A DNA stretch of 64,000 nucleotides from Thermomonas sp. S9. GTDB lineage: Bacteria; Pseudomonadota; Gammaproteobacteria; Xanthomonadales; Xanthomonadaceae. The notes under the pieces were generated by a model. The model saw only the letters and a list, made by a program, of their open reading frames with translations. It ran no database searches and had not been told where the DNA came from. Shown piece by piece: positions 54,312 through 62,627 of the stretch (position 1 is the stretch's first letter; the number at the start of each line of letters is the position of its first letter). The translations under genes and the position numbers were made by a program. Location of the stretch: the NCBI RefSeq assembly GCF_024704365.1, contig NZ_JAJDFY010000001.1:1593001-1657000 (forward strand), given 5' to 3'.

Positions 54312-55064
54312 TCACTGTACCCGCGCGGACCCCGGGACAAGTCGCTCACCGATGGCTCGTTCATAAAATGGGGCTACTACAGCGTCCACCAGCCAGTCTG
54401 GCACCTCGCCCGGCTCGAACGCAGTGAGATCCACCGACAGTTGGAGCTCATCGGCGTGTGTCTGTAACGCGGTGGTGGTGGCCCGTGCAACACGTTCCGC
54501 ATCCTTAATCGGCACAGCAACGGCGATCAGTAGCCCACGTCCTGGCGTGTCTGAGTTGCCGATCTCGACGGCATACGCGGCCGAAACACAGGGCAAGGCT
54601 GCAAACAGCGGAAGCAGATGGTCGACCACCCACGCGGGAATTTCGTCAAGGGGATTAATCCGATACTGGTGTTCTCCGGCCTCGACGCGTTCCAGGACTG
54701 CGACTTCGCCGCGATCGAGCAATGCAGCCACTTCTTCGGGGTAAAGCGTGCAGCTGACGGTATTTGGATTGAGCATGAAGGTCGCACCCCGGGCCAGCTC
54801 AAACAGCTGTCGCCCGAGCAACACGACCACCGTTGCATTTGCGCCAGCGGCGGATTTGGCTTGCGTCTCGTCGCTGAAGAACGGCAGCACCGTCAGTCCG
54901 TCGGGCGTCGTGAACTGGATGAAACGCAGGCGGCCACTACGGTCATGGCGCGGGGCGTGAGCGTAGACCGTCGCCTCCAGCAAGGCACGGAAGAACGCTG
55001 GTTCCGCCGCCTTATCGGCGATCGCCAGCTGCATCAAACGACTGAGCTCGTCTTCGGAGATCAC
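54312..55064 (-). CDS. sseB: SseB family protein
   Basis: A 250-residue protein with the SseB N-terminal domain (FFRALLEATVYAH, FIQFTTPDGLTVLPFFSDE, FMLNPNTVSCTLYPEEVAALL) and the SseB C-terminal domain (LLIAVAVPIKDAERVARATTTALQ). SseB proteins are named from serine sensitivity in E. coli, and their mechanism is unknown. Start GTG 55064; ATG 55034 is possible. It follows a kfrA-like gene leftward, and a decayed C-terminal copy lies at 56345. Confidence 0.82.
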   Translation of the reverse strand: MISEDELSRLMQLAIADKAAEPAFFRALLEATVYAHAPRHDRSGRLRFIQFTTPDGLTVLPFFSDETQAKSAAGANATVVVLLGRQLFELARGATFMLNPNTVSCTLYPEEVAALLDRGEVAVLERVEAGEHQYRINPLDEIPAWVVDHLLPLFAALPCVSAAYAVEIGNSDTPGRGLLIAVAVPIKDAERVARATTTALQTHADELQLSVDLTAFEPGEVPDWLVDAVVAPFYERAIGERLVPGSARVQ

Positions 55065-55097
55065 TTTGGTGACGCGGCACTTTTCCCTAAGTATTCC

Positions 55098-55805
55098 TTA
55101 GTCTACCGCGGACTTGCGTTTGGCGGTGCGTTTCGTGGTCGCCCTATCTCGGCTGATGGGCCGCTTGGTCATGTTCTGAGCCTGGGCCAGCGTTGCCTGC
55201 AATGTTGCCGGCAGATCACCCAACCGGTCCAGCTGTTGCTCAAGTGCCTCGGCCCGCCCTCGCTGCAACCCGGCCTCGCGCTGGGCCGCGACCGTCGCCG
55301 CCACAGCCTCCTCGCGCTGTTGCCGCAACAATTGCTCGCTGACCGTACGTTCTCGGGCCAGCGCGGTTAGTTGGGCACGGAGGTCCTTCGTCTCCTGCCG
55401 AGCTCGGTCAATTTCGCCGTGAGCGCGGTCTTCAGTGGCGCGCAGGTGCTGAGCGTGAGCCGCTTGTTCCGTCGCTGCGACAGCTTCCTGCTGCCGTAGC
55501 CGCTCCGTGAGTTCGAGCAACTCGGCTTCTTGCCGGTCGTAGCGGGCCTGCAGGGCGTCTCGTTGCTGGGCCAGATCGACCAGCTGCAGCGCTTGCTGCT
55601 CATTGAGTCGCTGGACGTCGTGGAGGCGGGTCTCGGCTAAGCCCTTGGTGATTGCCTCCGAGGAAACGCCCCGGCGCCAGCCGACAAACGCCCATTTACC
55701 GACCCACAATCGCCCGCGTTTCGTACCGCCTCCAAGAAAACGCCCGGACGAAGGAACAACCGCCGACAACACGCCCATTGTTCTCCGGCGACTGGCGGAT
55801 CGCAA
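55098..55805 (-). CDS. KfrA-like coiled-coil protein, N-terminal domain missing
   Basis: From about residue 60 the protein is a long heptad coiled coil (LAQQRDALQARYDRQEAELLELTERLRQQ), ending in a basic tail (KRTAKRKSAVD), as in plasmid KfrA. The typical KfrA DNA-binding domain is not seen; the first 50 residues are unrelated and basic, and the true start is uncertain. It looks like a 5'-truncated paralogue of the kfrA at 56550. Confidence 0.5.
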   Translation of the reverse strand: MRSASRRRTMGVLSAVVPSSGRFLGGGTKRGRLWVGKWAFVGWRRGVSSEAITKGLAETRLHDVQRLNEQQALQLVDLAQQRDALQARYDRQEAELLELTERLRQQEAVAATEQAAHAQHLRATEDRAHGEIDRARQETKDLRAQLTALARERTVSEQLLRQQREEAVAATVAAQREAGLQRGRAEALEQQLDRLGDLPATLQATLAQAQNMTKRPISRDRATTKRTAKRKSAVD

Positions 55806-56344
55806 CCGCTGAATTGGCGGCCTCGCACCTCGCTAGATCCTGGCAAGTGGGCGGCCGGCTGCTCGTGCCGGCTAACAACATGCCCTCTGGTTTCTTCAAC
55901 GCTACGAGAAGATGACCTGATGTCGACCACGGTCGCTCAGCCGGCTCCTCGAGCTTGGTCAGCAACAGCAAGCGTGGCCCCAAGGCAATTGCCAACACCG
56001 CTCCAAGGACGCCATCAGAACTTCGACGGCCCCGGCCTTGTGCTGGCCACCGCACAGTTCAGTGCTCCGCGCCGGCGCTCTTCGTGTACACCCTACGCAG
56101 TCTGAGCTGTACACAGAAACCTTGGCGCAATATCGGGTGTACGCCTAATCTAGCTGAAGGCATCCAAAACTAGCCAACACCCGCGCCTTCTCCCTCAAAC
56201 GGCGTGCTCTTTTGTCCTCACCCGCAAACGTACGCATACATCACTAACGACAGCATGCTCAGCGCAGAGTTGATTGAATAGGCCTTGCACTCCAGATGTG
56301 CCAAGCCTATCCAGATGGCGACGTCAACAACGCTTATCACATCA
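55806..56344. other. Gene-free stretch in accessory island
   Basis: No frame here has a convincing start, composition or motif. It separates a kfrA-like fragment from an sseB fragment and is probably degraded sequence. Confidence 0.4.
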
Positions 56345-56560
56345 TCAGTTCAATTGCGGCCCATAGAAGCGCTCGACACCACGTTGGAGCAGGTAGTCGG
56401 GCCTACCCTTTTGTGGGTTGAAGGTAGCCATATCCATGTAAATGCCAGCTTCTGCGCACAGTGTTTGGATAGCCGTAGTGCTCGCACGAACCGCCCGCTC
56501 CGCGTGTTCCGGGCCTACGCCGATGGCCACGAGGAATCTACTGGCTCCCTCAAGCTTTAG
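56345..56560 (-). pseudogene. SseB C-terminal domain remnant
   Basis: About 70 residues (RFLVAIGVGPEHAERAVRAS, MDMATFNPQKGRPDYLL, GVERFYGPQLN) align by eye with the last domain of the SseB at 54312. There is no N-terminal domain; the preserved part begins at the kfrA stop. It is therefore a deletion relic of a second kfrA-sseB pair. Confidence 0.6.
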
Positions 56561-57496
56561 GAGGCGCGGGCTGTTTGCCAGATGAAAGGTGGGAACGCTT
56601 GGCGGCACGTTGAGGCTTCGGCTTGGGGTTTGCGTGCTCAAGAGCTTGATGGAGCGCAGAGGGCAGGTCCTGGAACCGCGCCAGTTGTGCATCGAGAGCT
56701 TCCGCTCGTGCACGTTGAGCTGCGGCATCACGACGAGCGTCCGCTGCTTCAGTCCGGGCGGCCTCGATCTCCTTGAGCTGAGCTTTACGCGCCGCATCGT
56801 GCTCGCGGGTCACTGACGCCAATCGTTGTTTCAGCTCCAGTACCTCCTGCCGGCCACGATCCACCTCAGCATGGGCCCGATCCTCAACAGCGCGGACATG
56901 TCGAATGAGGTCGTCTCGCTCTGAAGCTGCTTGATCCTGCTGTGTCTGCAGGCGTGCCTCTGCCACCTGGCGCTGGGTTTCGGCTTCCCTCACGCGAGCA
57001 TGTGCAGCCTCGCACTGACGAGCAAGTTCCTCATTCTGCCCCTGCAGTTGATGAACAAGGCGCTCCAGCTCCACTGCTCGGCCTGGGCGAGTTCCCGCAG
57101 TTGGGCAGCATCCGCGGCCTGGTGGCGCAGGAGGGCTTCTTCGTCACGGAACGCTTCTTTGGCCGTGTTCAACGCGGCTTGTTCGGCCTGCAGGGCAGCA
57201 CGTCTTTGAGAAATGGCGTCCTCTGCATTGGCGCGGGCATGTTCCATCGCCAGAGACCACCACTCTCCTGCCAGAAAGGCCAACGCATCTGGGGCCTGCG
57301 GCAATGCACGATGCGCTTGTTGCTTCTGCAATCGCTCACCCAACTGCTTCCACCAGGTATCCAGCCACCGTGTGACGGTATTGGGCGAACCGGTCCCCAA
57401 GTGCGCGCGGATCCGCTCGACGGTCGGGCGTTCTCCGGCGGTGATGATCTCGTCTGCGGCCGTGTGGACGTCGGTTTCGGTGATGCCCTTGGCCAT
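56550..57496 (-). CDS. kfrA: KfrA-type plasmid DNA-binding protein, frameshifted as read
   Basis: KfrA_N DNA-binding domain, residues 1-60 (MAKGITETDVHTAADEIITA, IRAHLGTGSPNTVTRWLDTW), then a long coiled coil. The frame breaks near 57071-57080: one more base (G on the coding strand) joins LRELAQAE to VELERLVHQLQGQNEELARQ and the stop at 56550, giving about 315 residues. KfrA proteins bind DNA, autorepress and aid plasmid maintenance. It is divergent from a recombinase over a perfect inverted repeat. Confidence 0.78.
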
Positions 57497-57539
57497 GGCT
57501 TGTGCCTCCTACGCGGCCGCCCTACTCTGCTGATTTCGT

Positions 57540-57568
57540 ACTAGCGATAAGTGATGATTATCGCTAGT
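57540..57568. repeat. Perfect inverted repeat between kfrA and recombinase
   Basis: The 11-bp arms ACTAGCGATAA and TTATCGCTAGT are separated by 7 bases. It sits 43 bp upstream of kfrA and 33 bp upstream of the recombinase. It may be the KfrA operator or a recombinase site. Confidence 0.6.
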
Positions 57569-57601
57569 AAGTACCCTCTTTCATAACGTACATTACATAG
57601 T

Positions 57602-58681
57602 ATGAAGCGAAATAGCACATTGCCCGTCGCCCTAGCGACAGCCGCAAATCTGGTCCTGCCGGAACAGCTTGCCCAGCAGGCCGCCGATGCGGTGCGCGAA
57701 CTGCTCGCCGAAGCGGCCGCGGCCAACACGACCCGCAGCTACGCCACTGCCCTGCGCTACTGGGCCGGCTGGCACCAAGCCCGCTACGGCATTGAGCTGG
57801 CCTTGCCGGCGAGCGAGGCTGTGGTGATCCAGTTCCTGGTCGACCACATCCAACGCAAGGCTAAGAGCGGCTTGGTCAGCGAGTTGCCGACGGCGATCGA
57901 TGAGGCGCTGGTCTCCGCCGGACTTAAGGCCAAGGTCGGGCCACTGAAGCTATCGACGGTGGTCCAACGAGTCGCTGTGCTGTCTACGGCGCACAAGCTC
58001 AAGCGTCTGGCTAACCCCTGCGAGCTGCCGAGCGTCCGAACCCTGCTCAGCCGGGCGCGGCGCGCGGCGGTCAAGCGCGGGGAGCGCCCGACCAAGAAGA
58101 CCGCGATTACCCGTGCCGAGCTCGAGGCCATGCTAGCCACCTGCGATGACAGCCTGGAAGGCCGGCGTGACCGTGCCCTGCTCTACTTTGGCTTCGCCAG
58201 CGGCGGGCGCCGGCGTAGTGAGATCGCCGCTGCCGACATGCGGGACCTGCGCAAAGTCGGCGAGGATGGCTACATCTATCGGCTGGAGTACTCCAAGACC
58301 CAGCAAGCAGGGGCGAAGGCAGATTCGACTCCGGACAAGCCGATCCTGGGGCGTAGCGCCGAAGCGCTCGCGGCGTGGCTTGAGGCCGCGGGGATCCATG
58401 AGGGGGCGATCTTCCGCCGTATCTGGAAGGAACGGGTCGGCCCTGCCCTGCTCCCGGGCTCCGTGGCTACGATCGTGAAACGGCGGGCCCGCCTGGCGGG
58501 GTTGGAGGGGGACTTTGGGGCGCACAGCCTAAGGTCGGGATTTGTCACCGAGGCCGGGAAGCAAGGCGTGCCGCTGCCGGCCGTGATGGCAATGACCGAG
58601 CACCGATCGGTGGCGAGTGTGATTGGGTATTTTCAAGCGGGTGCAGCCGAGGAAAATCCAGCGGCACGCTTGCTGAAGTAG
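57602..58681 (+). CDS. Tyrosine recombinase/integrase
   Basis: A 359-residue tyrosine recombinase: a SAM-like N-terminal core-binding domain (NTTRSYATALRYWAGWHQARY), then catalytic residues Arg in FASGGRRRSEI, HSLRSG (HxxR), TEHRS and Tyr in VIGYFQ. It is the group found on integrated plasmids and genomic islands rather than XerC/D. The 3' end abuts an antitoxin-like gene on the other strand. Confidence 0.9.
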   Translation: MKRNSTLPVALATAANLVLPEQLAQQAADAVRELLAEAAAANTTRSYATALRYWAGWHQARYGIELALPASEAVVIQFLVDHIQRKAKSGLVSELPTAIDEALVSAGLKAKVGPLKLSTVVQRVAVLSTAHKLKRLANPCELPSVRTLLSRARRAAVKRGERPTKKTAITRAELEAMLATCDDSLEGRRDRALLYFGFASGGRRRSEIAAADMRDLRKVGEDGYIYRLEYSKTQQAGAKADSTPDKPILGRSAEALAAWLEAAGIHEGAIFRRIWKERVGPALLPGSVATIVKRRARLAGLEGDFGAHSLRSGFVTEAGKQGVPLPAVMAMTEHRSVASVIGYFQAGAAEENPAARLLK

Positions 58682-58888
58682 TTTTGCTAACCGATGCGTG
58701 TCTTCCCATTTCTTATCGCCAGACTTGCGTCTGGCGATCGCATCAACTTTTGCCGTCACCGAGGCCACCACTTGCTCGTGCGGAATCAATGGTCGTGGAT
58801 CACGGAGTGCGCGCAAAATCTTGGCTCTAAGCCACGCGTCGTACTCGTCCTGTGGCAGGCTGCTTTGATTGGTTTCGTCGTGGTGCAT
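58529..58888 (-). CDS. RelB/StbD-like antitoxin, orphan and 3'-altered
   Basis: The first 55 residues (LPQDEYDAWLRAKILRALRDP, RPLIPHEQVVASVTAKVDAI) match the stability-determinant antitoxins usually paired with ParE/RelE toxins. No toxin gene follows. The frame runs on antisense through the end of the recombinase gene, so the natural C-terminus and partner were probably lost by a rearrangement. Start ATG 58888 has GAGAGGG upstream. Confidence 0.55.
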   Translation of the reverse strand: MHHDETNQSSLPQDEYDAWLRAKILRALRDPRPLIPHEQVVASVTAKVDAIARRKSGDKKWEDTHRLAKLLQQACRWIFLGCTRLKIPNHTRHRSVLGHCHHGRQRHALLPGLGDKSRP

Positions 58889-58951
58889 ACCATCGCCCTC
58901 TCTTGAGAGCACGGTCGAGCAATAATCTGACAGCCGGCGTCAACCGCATAC

Positions 58952-59573
58952 TCACGAGCCGAGAACGGAACTCCACCCGCGGCCGTGGCAGCGCTTGTAT
59001 TTGTTGCCGCTCTCGCACAGACAGGCATCATGATCTCGCAGGCCCGAAGCGAGTGACACGCCAAGGAAGTCGCGTGCTTCCAGCAGCGGGAGTATTTCGT
59101 GCGCGGGGACACTAACGTGTCCGTACTGGGATATGCGCTCGCCCTTGTTCATGACCTGCACAATCAGCTCCGACACGCGGATGAAGTGGCGAATCACCTG
59201 GTCGTCCCTGAGGGGGGACCCGCACGTTATCCTTTGCTAGGCCCTGATAGCTCAGTCGTGGATCAGGCACAAACAGGATGTGCGTTTCATTCTGCGCTTT
59301 GGGAGTGATGTCGACTAACGCACCGGCCGGGCTTTTCCACACGGCGTGAAACTCGGCCTCTACTAGCACGTGCGGCCATTCCCACACCTGCCAACCACAC
59401 AGCATCTGACCACCATCGCGTTCGAGCTTGGCTTGCACGTTGGGAAAGCATTCGTTGACGACGGCGCCCGCCTCGGGGTTCACGGGCAGGTAGATTCCGT
59501 TGCCTCCGGGCACCACCTTTTCGATCAGGCGCTTGATCGGCCGGGAAATCTCGCCAGGCGTGGTGGTGTGCAT
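58952..59573 (-). CDS. SEC-C motif protein of the TIR operon, frameshifted as read
   Basis: The ATG at 59573 overlaps the TIR gene stop. The N-terminal 120 residues (IKRLIEKVVPGGNGIYLPVN, WPHVLVEAEFHAVW, ETHILFVPDPRLSYQGLAKDN) form an unassigned domain. After a G-run break at 59212-59217 (one base fewer restores VRVPLRDDQVIRHFIRVSE), the C-terminus carries a SEC-C zinc motif CLCESGNKYKRCHG. The corrected length is about 206 residues. SEC-C motifs occur on SecA and many accessory proteins, so a role in the operon must be inferred. Confidence 0.65.
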
Positions 59574-60472
59574 CAGCTCATCACCAAATTCCAGTCGATC
59601 TGATAACCCGCAGCATGTAACTCTTTGCCCAGCGCCAAGTGCCAACCGCCGGCCCCATCCATGTCGGTCCAGACAACTCCGGCGAAGTCACTGGGGATCG
59701 CCACCTGGCCTTTCCTCAGTGTGCATACGTTCTCTCGCCCTAGGCGGGCAATGAAGTAGCCCAGTTCCAGCAGCACGTTTTGACGGGCGCGGGGCTCCAA
59801 GGCGTCTGTGCCGTGCGCTCGACCCTCGTCATCGGGCGTGAGCAGCACGATCGCAAAGCCGACATCATCGTGGGCCTCGACTTTCTCGATGATGGTTCGC
59901 CCTCGGCTGGCCTGCTCGTGAAGGATGACCGGCACCAAGCCAAGCTTGGAGATGAAGCGAGCAGTTGTTTCGCGCGCCTCCCCATCGTGACCGTGGACGA
60001 TGAAGATCTTGTTGGATTTTTCCTTGATCAAGGCTACTTTCACCGCGCCTCGCTTGCTGACATACGTCTTGTAGTCCCTCACGAAAGGAATGATCAGATC
60101 GCGCGTCATGGCCTGCAAGCCGGCCATGACGTGCGAACTGGAGTCGAAATACGTATGCGCAAAATCCAGTGCGTAGTCTGGCCGTGAGGTCACATCCTTT
60201 ATCACCAACAGCATCATGCCAAGCTGCTTGATGGAATCCTCAGGCCAAACAAGCCGGTGGCTACCGACCATGCTGCCGCCGGTGGCATCGCTCTGGGCGA
60301 GAAATCGCGGGTAATCCAGCCCCTCGGTCAGGGTGCGATTGATGGTGCTGAGGTCTTCGTGGTTGAGCAGGCGACCCAACGTCCGCAACGGGCGTTCATA
60401 ACTTTGGTAATTTGCGCCCTGAAGATCAAGAACGGCCGTCCTGATCTGGTCGAACAGGTCCACAGCGCTCAT
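59573..60472 (-). CDS. TIR-like (COG4271/PF10137 type) predicted nucleotide-binding effector
   Basis: A 299-residue protein. The C-terminal half (about 150-290) is the TIR-like domain: KIFIVHGHDGEARETTARFI, VILHEQASRGRTIIEKVE, AIVLLTPDD, ARQNVLLELGYFIARLGR and VVWTDMDGAGGWHLALGKEL. Related domains cleave NAD in anti-phage systems. The N-terminal half is helical and unassigned, perhaps a sensor. It is the middle gene of a tight leftward operon with overlaps at both ends. Confidence 0.82.
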   Translation of the reverse strand: MSAVDLFDQIRTAVLDLQGANYQSYERPLRTLGRLLNHEDLSTINRTLTEGLDYPRFLAQSDATGGSMVGSHRLVWPEDSIKQLGMMLLVIKDVTSRPDYALDFAHTYFDSSSHVMAGLQAMTRDLIIPFVRDYKTYVSKRGAVKVALIKEKSNKIFIVHGHDGEARETTARFISKLGLVPVILHEQASRGRTIIEKVEAHDDVGFAIVLLTPDDEGRAHGTDALEPRARQNVLLELGYFIARLGRENVCTLRKGQVAIPSDFAGVVWTDMDGAGGWHLALGKELHAAGYQIDWNLVMS

Positions 60473-60753
60473 TCCAGATCACCCGCTAACCGCGCTTCTG
60501 CGGCGCGCTCGATGATTGCGTTGCGATACTGCTCTTTTAGCCCGTCCGCCAATTGAGCGACCAAAGGATTGTCTGCCCACGGTTGGACCTTGCCATCGAT
60601 CAGGACTTTGGCCTGCTGTATGGCCGCCTCGATACTGGCCGGATCATGGGGATCGAAGCTTACGGTCCCCAAATCCCCATCGATTTCATCAATGGCCGCC
60701 TGCGCCTGGTCCAACTGCCGTGTTAGCTCATCAAGTCCGGTTATTTTGATCAT
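60469..60753 (-). CDS. Small acidic partner protein of the TIR operon
   Basis: A 94-residue, mainly helical acidic protein (MIKITGLDELTRQLDQAQAA, FDPHDPASIEAAIQQAKVLI, LADGLKEQYRNAIIERAAEA). It is the first gene of the operon and overlaps the TIR gene by four bases, suggesting fixed stoichiometry. It may regulate or scaffold the effector. No family is recognised. Confidence 0.6.
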   Translation of the reverse strand: MIKITGLDELTRQLDQAQAAIDEIDGDLGTVSFDPHDPASIEAAIQQAKVLIDGKVQPWADNPLVAQLADGLKEQYRNAIIERAAEARLAGDLE

Positions 60754-61043
60754 GGTCGTGTCCCTGGTTGGGGCCTGCCTCAATAGGCGAGCATGCAGAT
60801 GCTAAGCGCAGTCCGTCTCGGATGGCGAGACGCGCCGGGGCTTCTTGTGAGGGGTTCCAGCAGAGCCCAGTTTGACCAGAAGCGGCTCCAGGACCTTCAG
60901 GCGGGCGCCGGCACAAGGCGTCGGCTTCGGCCTGTTCTCGGCGCTCGCGCTCCTGGGCCGCCTGGGCCCGGTTTAGTATGAACGACGCCAACCCCTATCC
61001 GGCGGGGCTTCGGGCGCCAAGCCCGCGCTGCAGTCGTACAAGG
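60754..61043. promoter_or_regulatory. Divergent intergenic region between TIR operon and Gabija-like pair
   Basis: Both operons must start here. No clear -35/-10 pair, repeat or small gene could be supported. Open frames in both directions look like chance in GC-rich DNA. Confidence 0.3.
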
Positions 61044-62627
61044 ATGAACATGCCGATTGAAAGAGTCGTCATCGAGAACTTCAAGGCTTTTGGCCACCTG
61101 GATTTGCCGCTCAACCCACATATGAATCTCATCGTGGGCAATAACGAGGTCGGCAAGTCCACGCTCCTGGAAGCGATTCATGCGGTCGTGACGGGCCAGC
61201 TGCACGGACGCGGCATCGCCTATGAGATCACGCCTTATCTTTTCCACCAGCCGGTGGTCGATGCGTACCTGACAGACCTCAGGCAAGGCCGGCCCGGTTC
61301 GCCGCCGCGCATCATGATCGAGGCCTACCTCGGGCGGGACGCAGCCCTGGCTTCGTTGCGGGGTACCAACAACTCCCTTGGTGCTGACATGGCCGGCATC
61401 CGGTTATTGGTCGAGCTCAATGAGGACTATCGCTCCGAGTTCGATGCTTATCTGCGTCAGCATCAGGGCGGCAGCTTGCCGGTGGAGTACTACACGGTGC
61501 GCTGGTATTCCTTCGCTAACAATGGCGTCACCGCCCGAAGCATCCCGTTTGACTCCACGATCATCGACACCACCAGTGCCAAGACCTTTTCAGGCACGGA
61601 TCGCTACATCGGCAGCATCATCGACCAGGTGCTTTCACCCGCTCAGCGGGTGGCCCTGTCACTGAGCTACCGCCGGATGCGCCAGAGCTTCTCCCAAGAA
61701 ACGGACGTAGCAGCCATCAATACCTTCCTGGCTGCGAATGCAGGCGATGTCAGCAGCAAGACCTTGACCGTTGGCGTGGACACCTCGGCGCGCTCGACGT
61801 GGGAGGCTAGTCTGTCTCCCTACCTGGACGATCTTCCTTTCACCCACGCCGGTAAAGGCGAACAGAGCGCGGTCAAAATGAAGTTGGCTATGCGGGCCGC
61901 TGGCGCCGCGCATGTGCTGCTGGTGGAAGAGCCTGAGAATCATCTGTCCTTTTCCAGCATGACCCAGTTGATCGATAAGGTCGCAGCCCTATCTACCGCC
62001 CAGCAAGTAATTATCGCCACACACAGCAGCTTCGTGTTGAACAAGCTTGGTGTGGATAACGTGATCCTCTTCGGTGCGCGAGGACACATCAAACTCGACC
62101 AGCTACCACCTGATACGCACGACTACTTCATGAAACTGCCGGGGCACGACACCCTGCGGCTGATCCTGGCCAAGCAAGCAATTCTGGTCGAGGGCCCCTC
62201 GGATGAGTTGATCGTCCAGCGCGCTTTCAAGGATCACCATGGTGTGCCTGCGCTGGCCCGGGGTGTGGATGTGATCTCGGTGAACTCCCTGGCCTTCAAG
62301 CGGTTCCTGCAGATCGCTGCACGTCTGGATATCCCAGCCCGTGTAGTGACCGACAACGACGGCGATGTGGCCGTCCTGCAGGAACGCTATAACGATTTCC
62401 TGAACTACATCTACTATGACTCCGATGAGGACGCTCCCTCGCTGGAACAACAGTTGATAAAGGCCAATACCCTGGCGCAGTTGAATCTGGTCCTGGATAA
62501 GACGTTCGCCGACGAGGCGGCGCTGTTGAAGTTCATGAAGGGCAACAAGACCGATACTGCTCTGGCCATCTTCAACAGCCCCCACTCGATCGTGTATCCG
62601 GACTATGTCCAGCGTGCCATCGCCTAA
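61044..62627 (+). CDS. gajA-like: OLD-family ATPase/TOPRIM nuclease (GajA-like)
   Basis: A 527-residue protein. The ABC-type ATPase part has ENFKAFGHLDLPLNPHMNLI, Walker A VGNNEVGKSTLLEAIH, Walker B VLLVEEPENHLS and the switch His in IIATHSSFVLNKL. The TOPRIM part has ILVEGPSDELIVQRAF and VVTDNDGD. Class 2 OLD nucleases pair with UvrD-like helicases as in Gabija, where GajA nicks phage DNA when nucleotides fall. The next gene overlaps by 23 bases. It is slightly shorter than known GajA. Confidence 0.85.
   Translation: MNMPIERVVIENFKAFGHLDLPLNPHMNLIVGNNEVGKSTLLEAIHAVVTGQLHGRGIAYEITPYLFHQPVVDAYLTDLRQGRPGSPPRIMIEAYLGRDAALASLRGTNNSLGADMAGIRLLVELNEDYRSEFDAYLRQHQGGSLPVEYYTVRWYSFANNGVTARSIPFDSTIIDTTSAKTFSGTDRYIGSIIDQVLSPAQRVALSLSYRRMRQSFSQETDVAAINTFLAANAGDVSSKTLTVGVDTSARSTWEASLSPYLDDLPFTHAGKGEQSAVKMKLAMRAAGAAHVLLVEEPENHLSFSSMTQLIDKVAALSTAQQVIIATHSSFVLNKLGVDNVILFGARGHIKLDQLPPDTHDYFMKLPGHDTLRLILAKQAILVEGPSDELIVQRAFKDHHGVPALARGVDVISVNSLAFKRFLQIAARLDIPARVVTDNDGDVAVLQERYNDFLNYIYYDSDEDAPSLEQQLIKANTLAQLNLVLDKTFADEAALLKFMKGNKTDTALAIFNSPHSIVYPDYVQRAIA

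Noticed and set aside
60731..60991. Leftward frame in the TIR/Gabija intergenic region
   Set aside because: It runs through the start of the 94-residue gene, has no ribosome site, and its sequence shows no family features.
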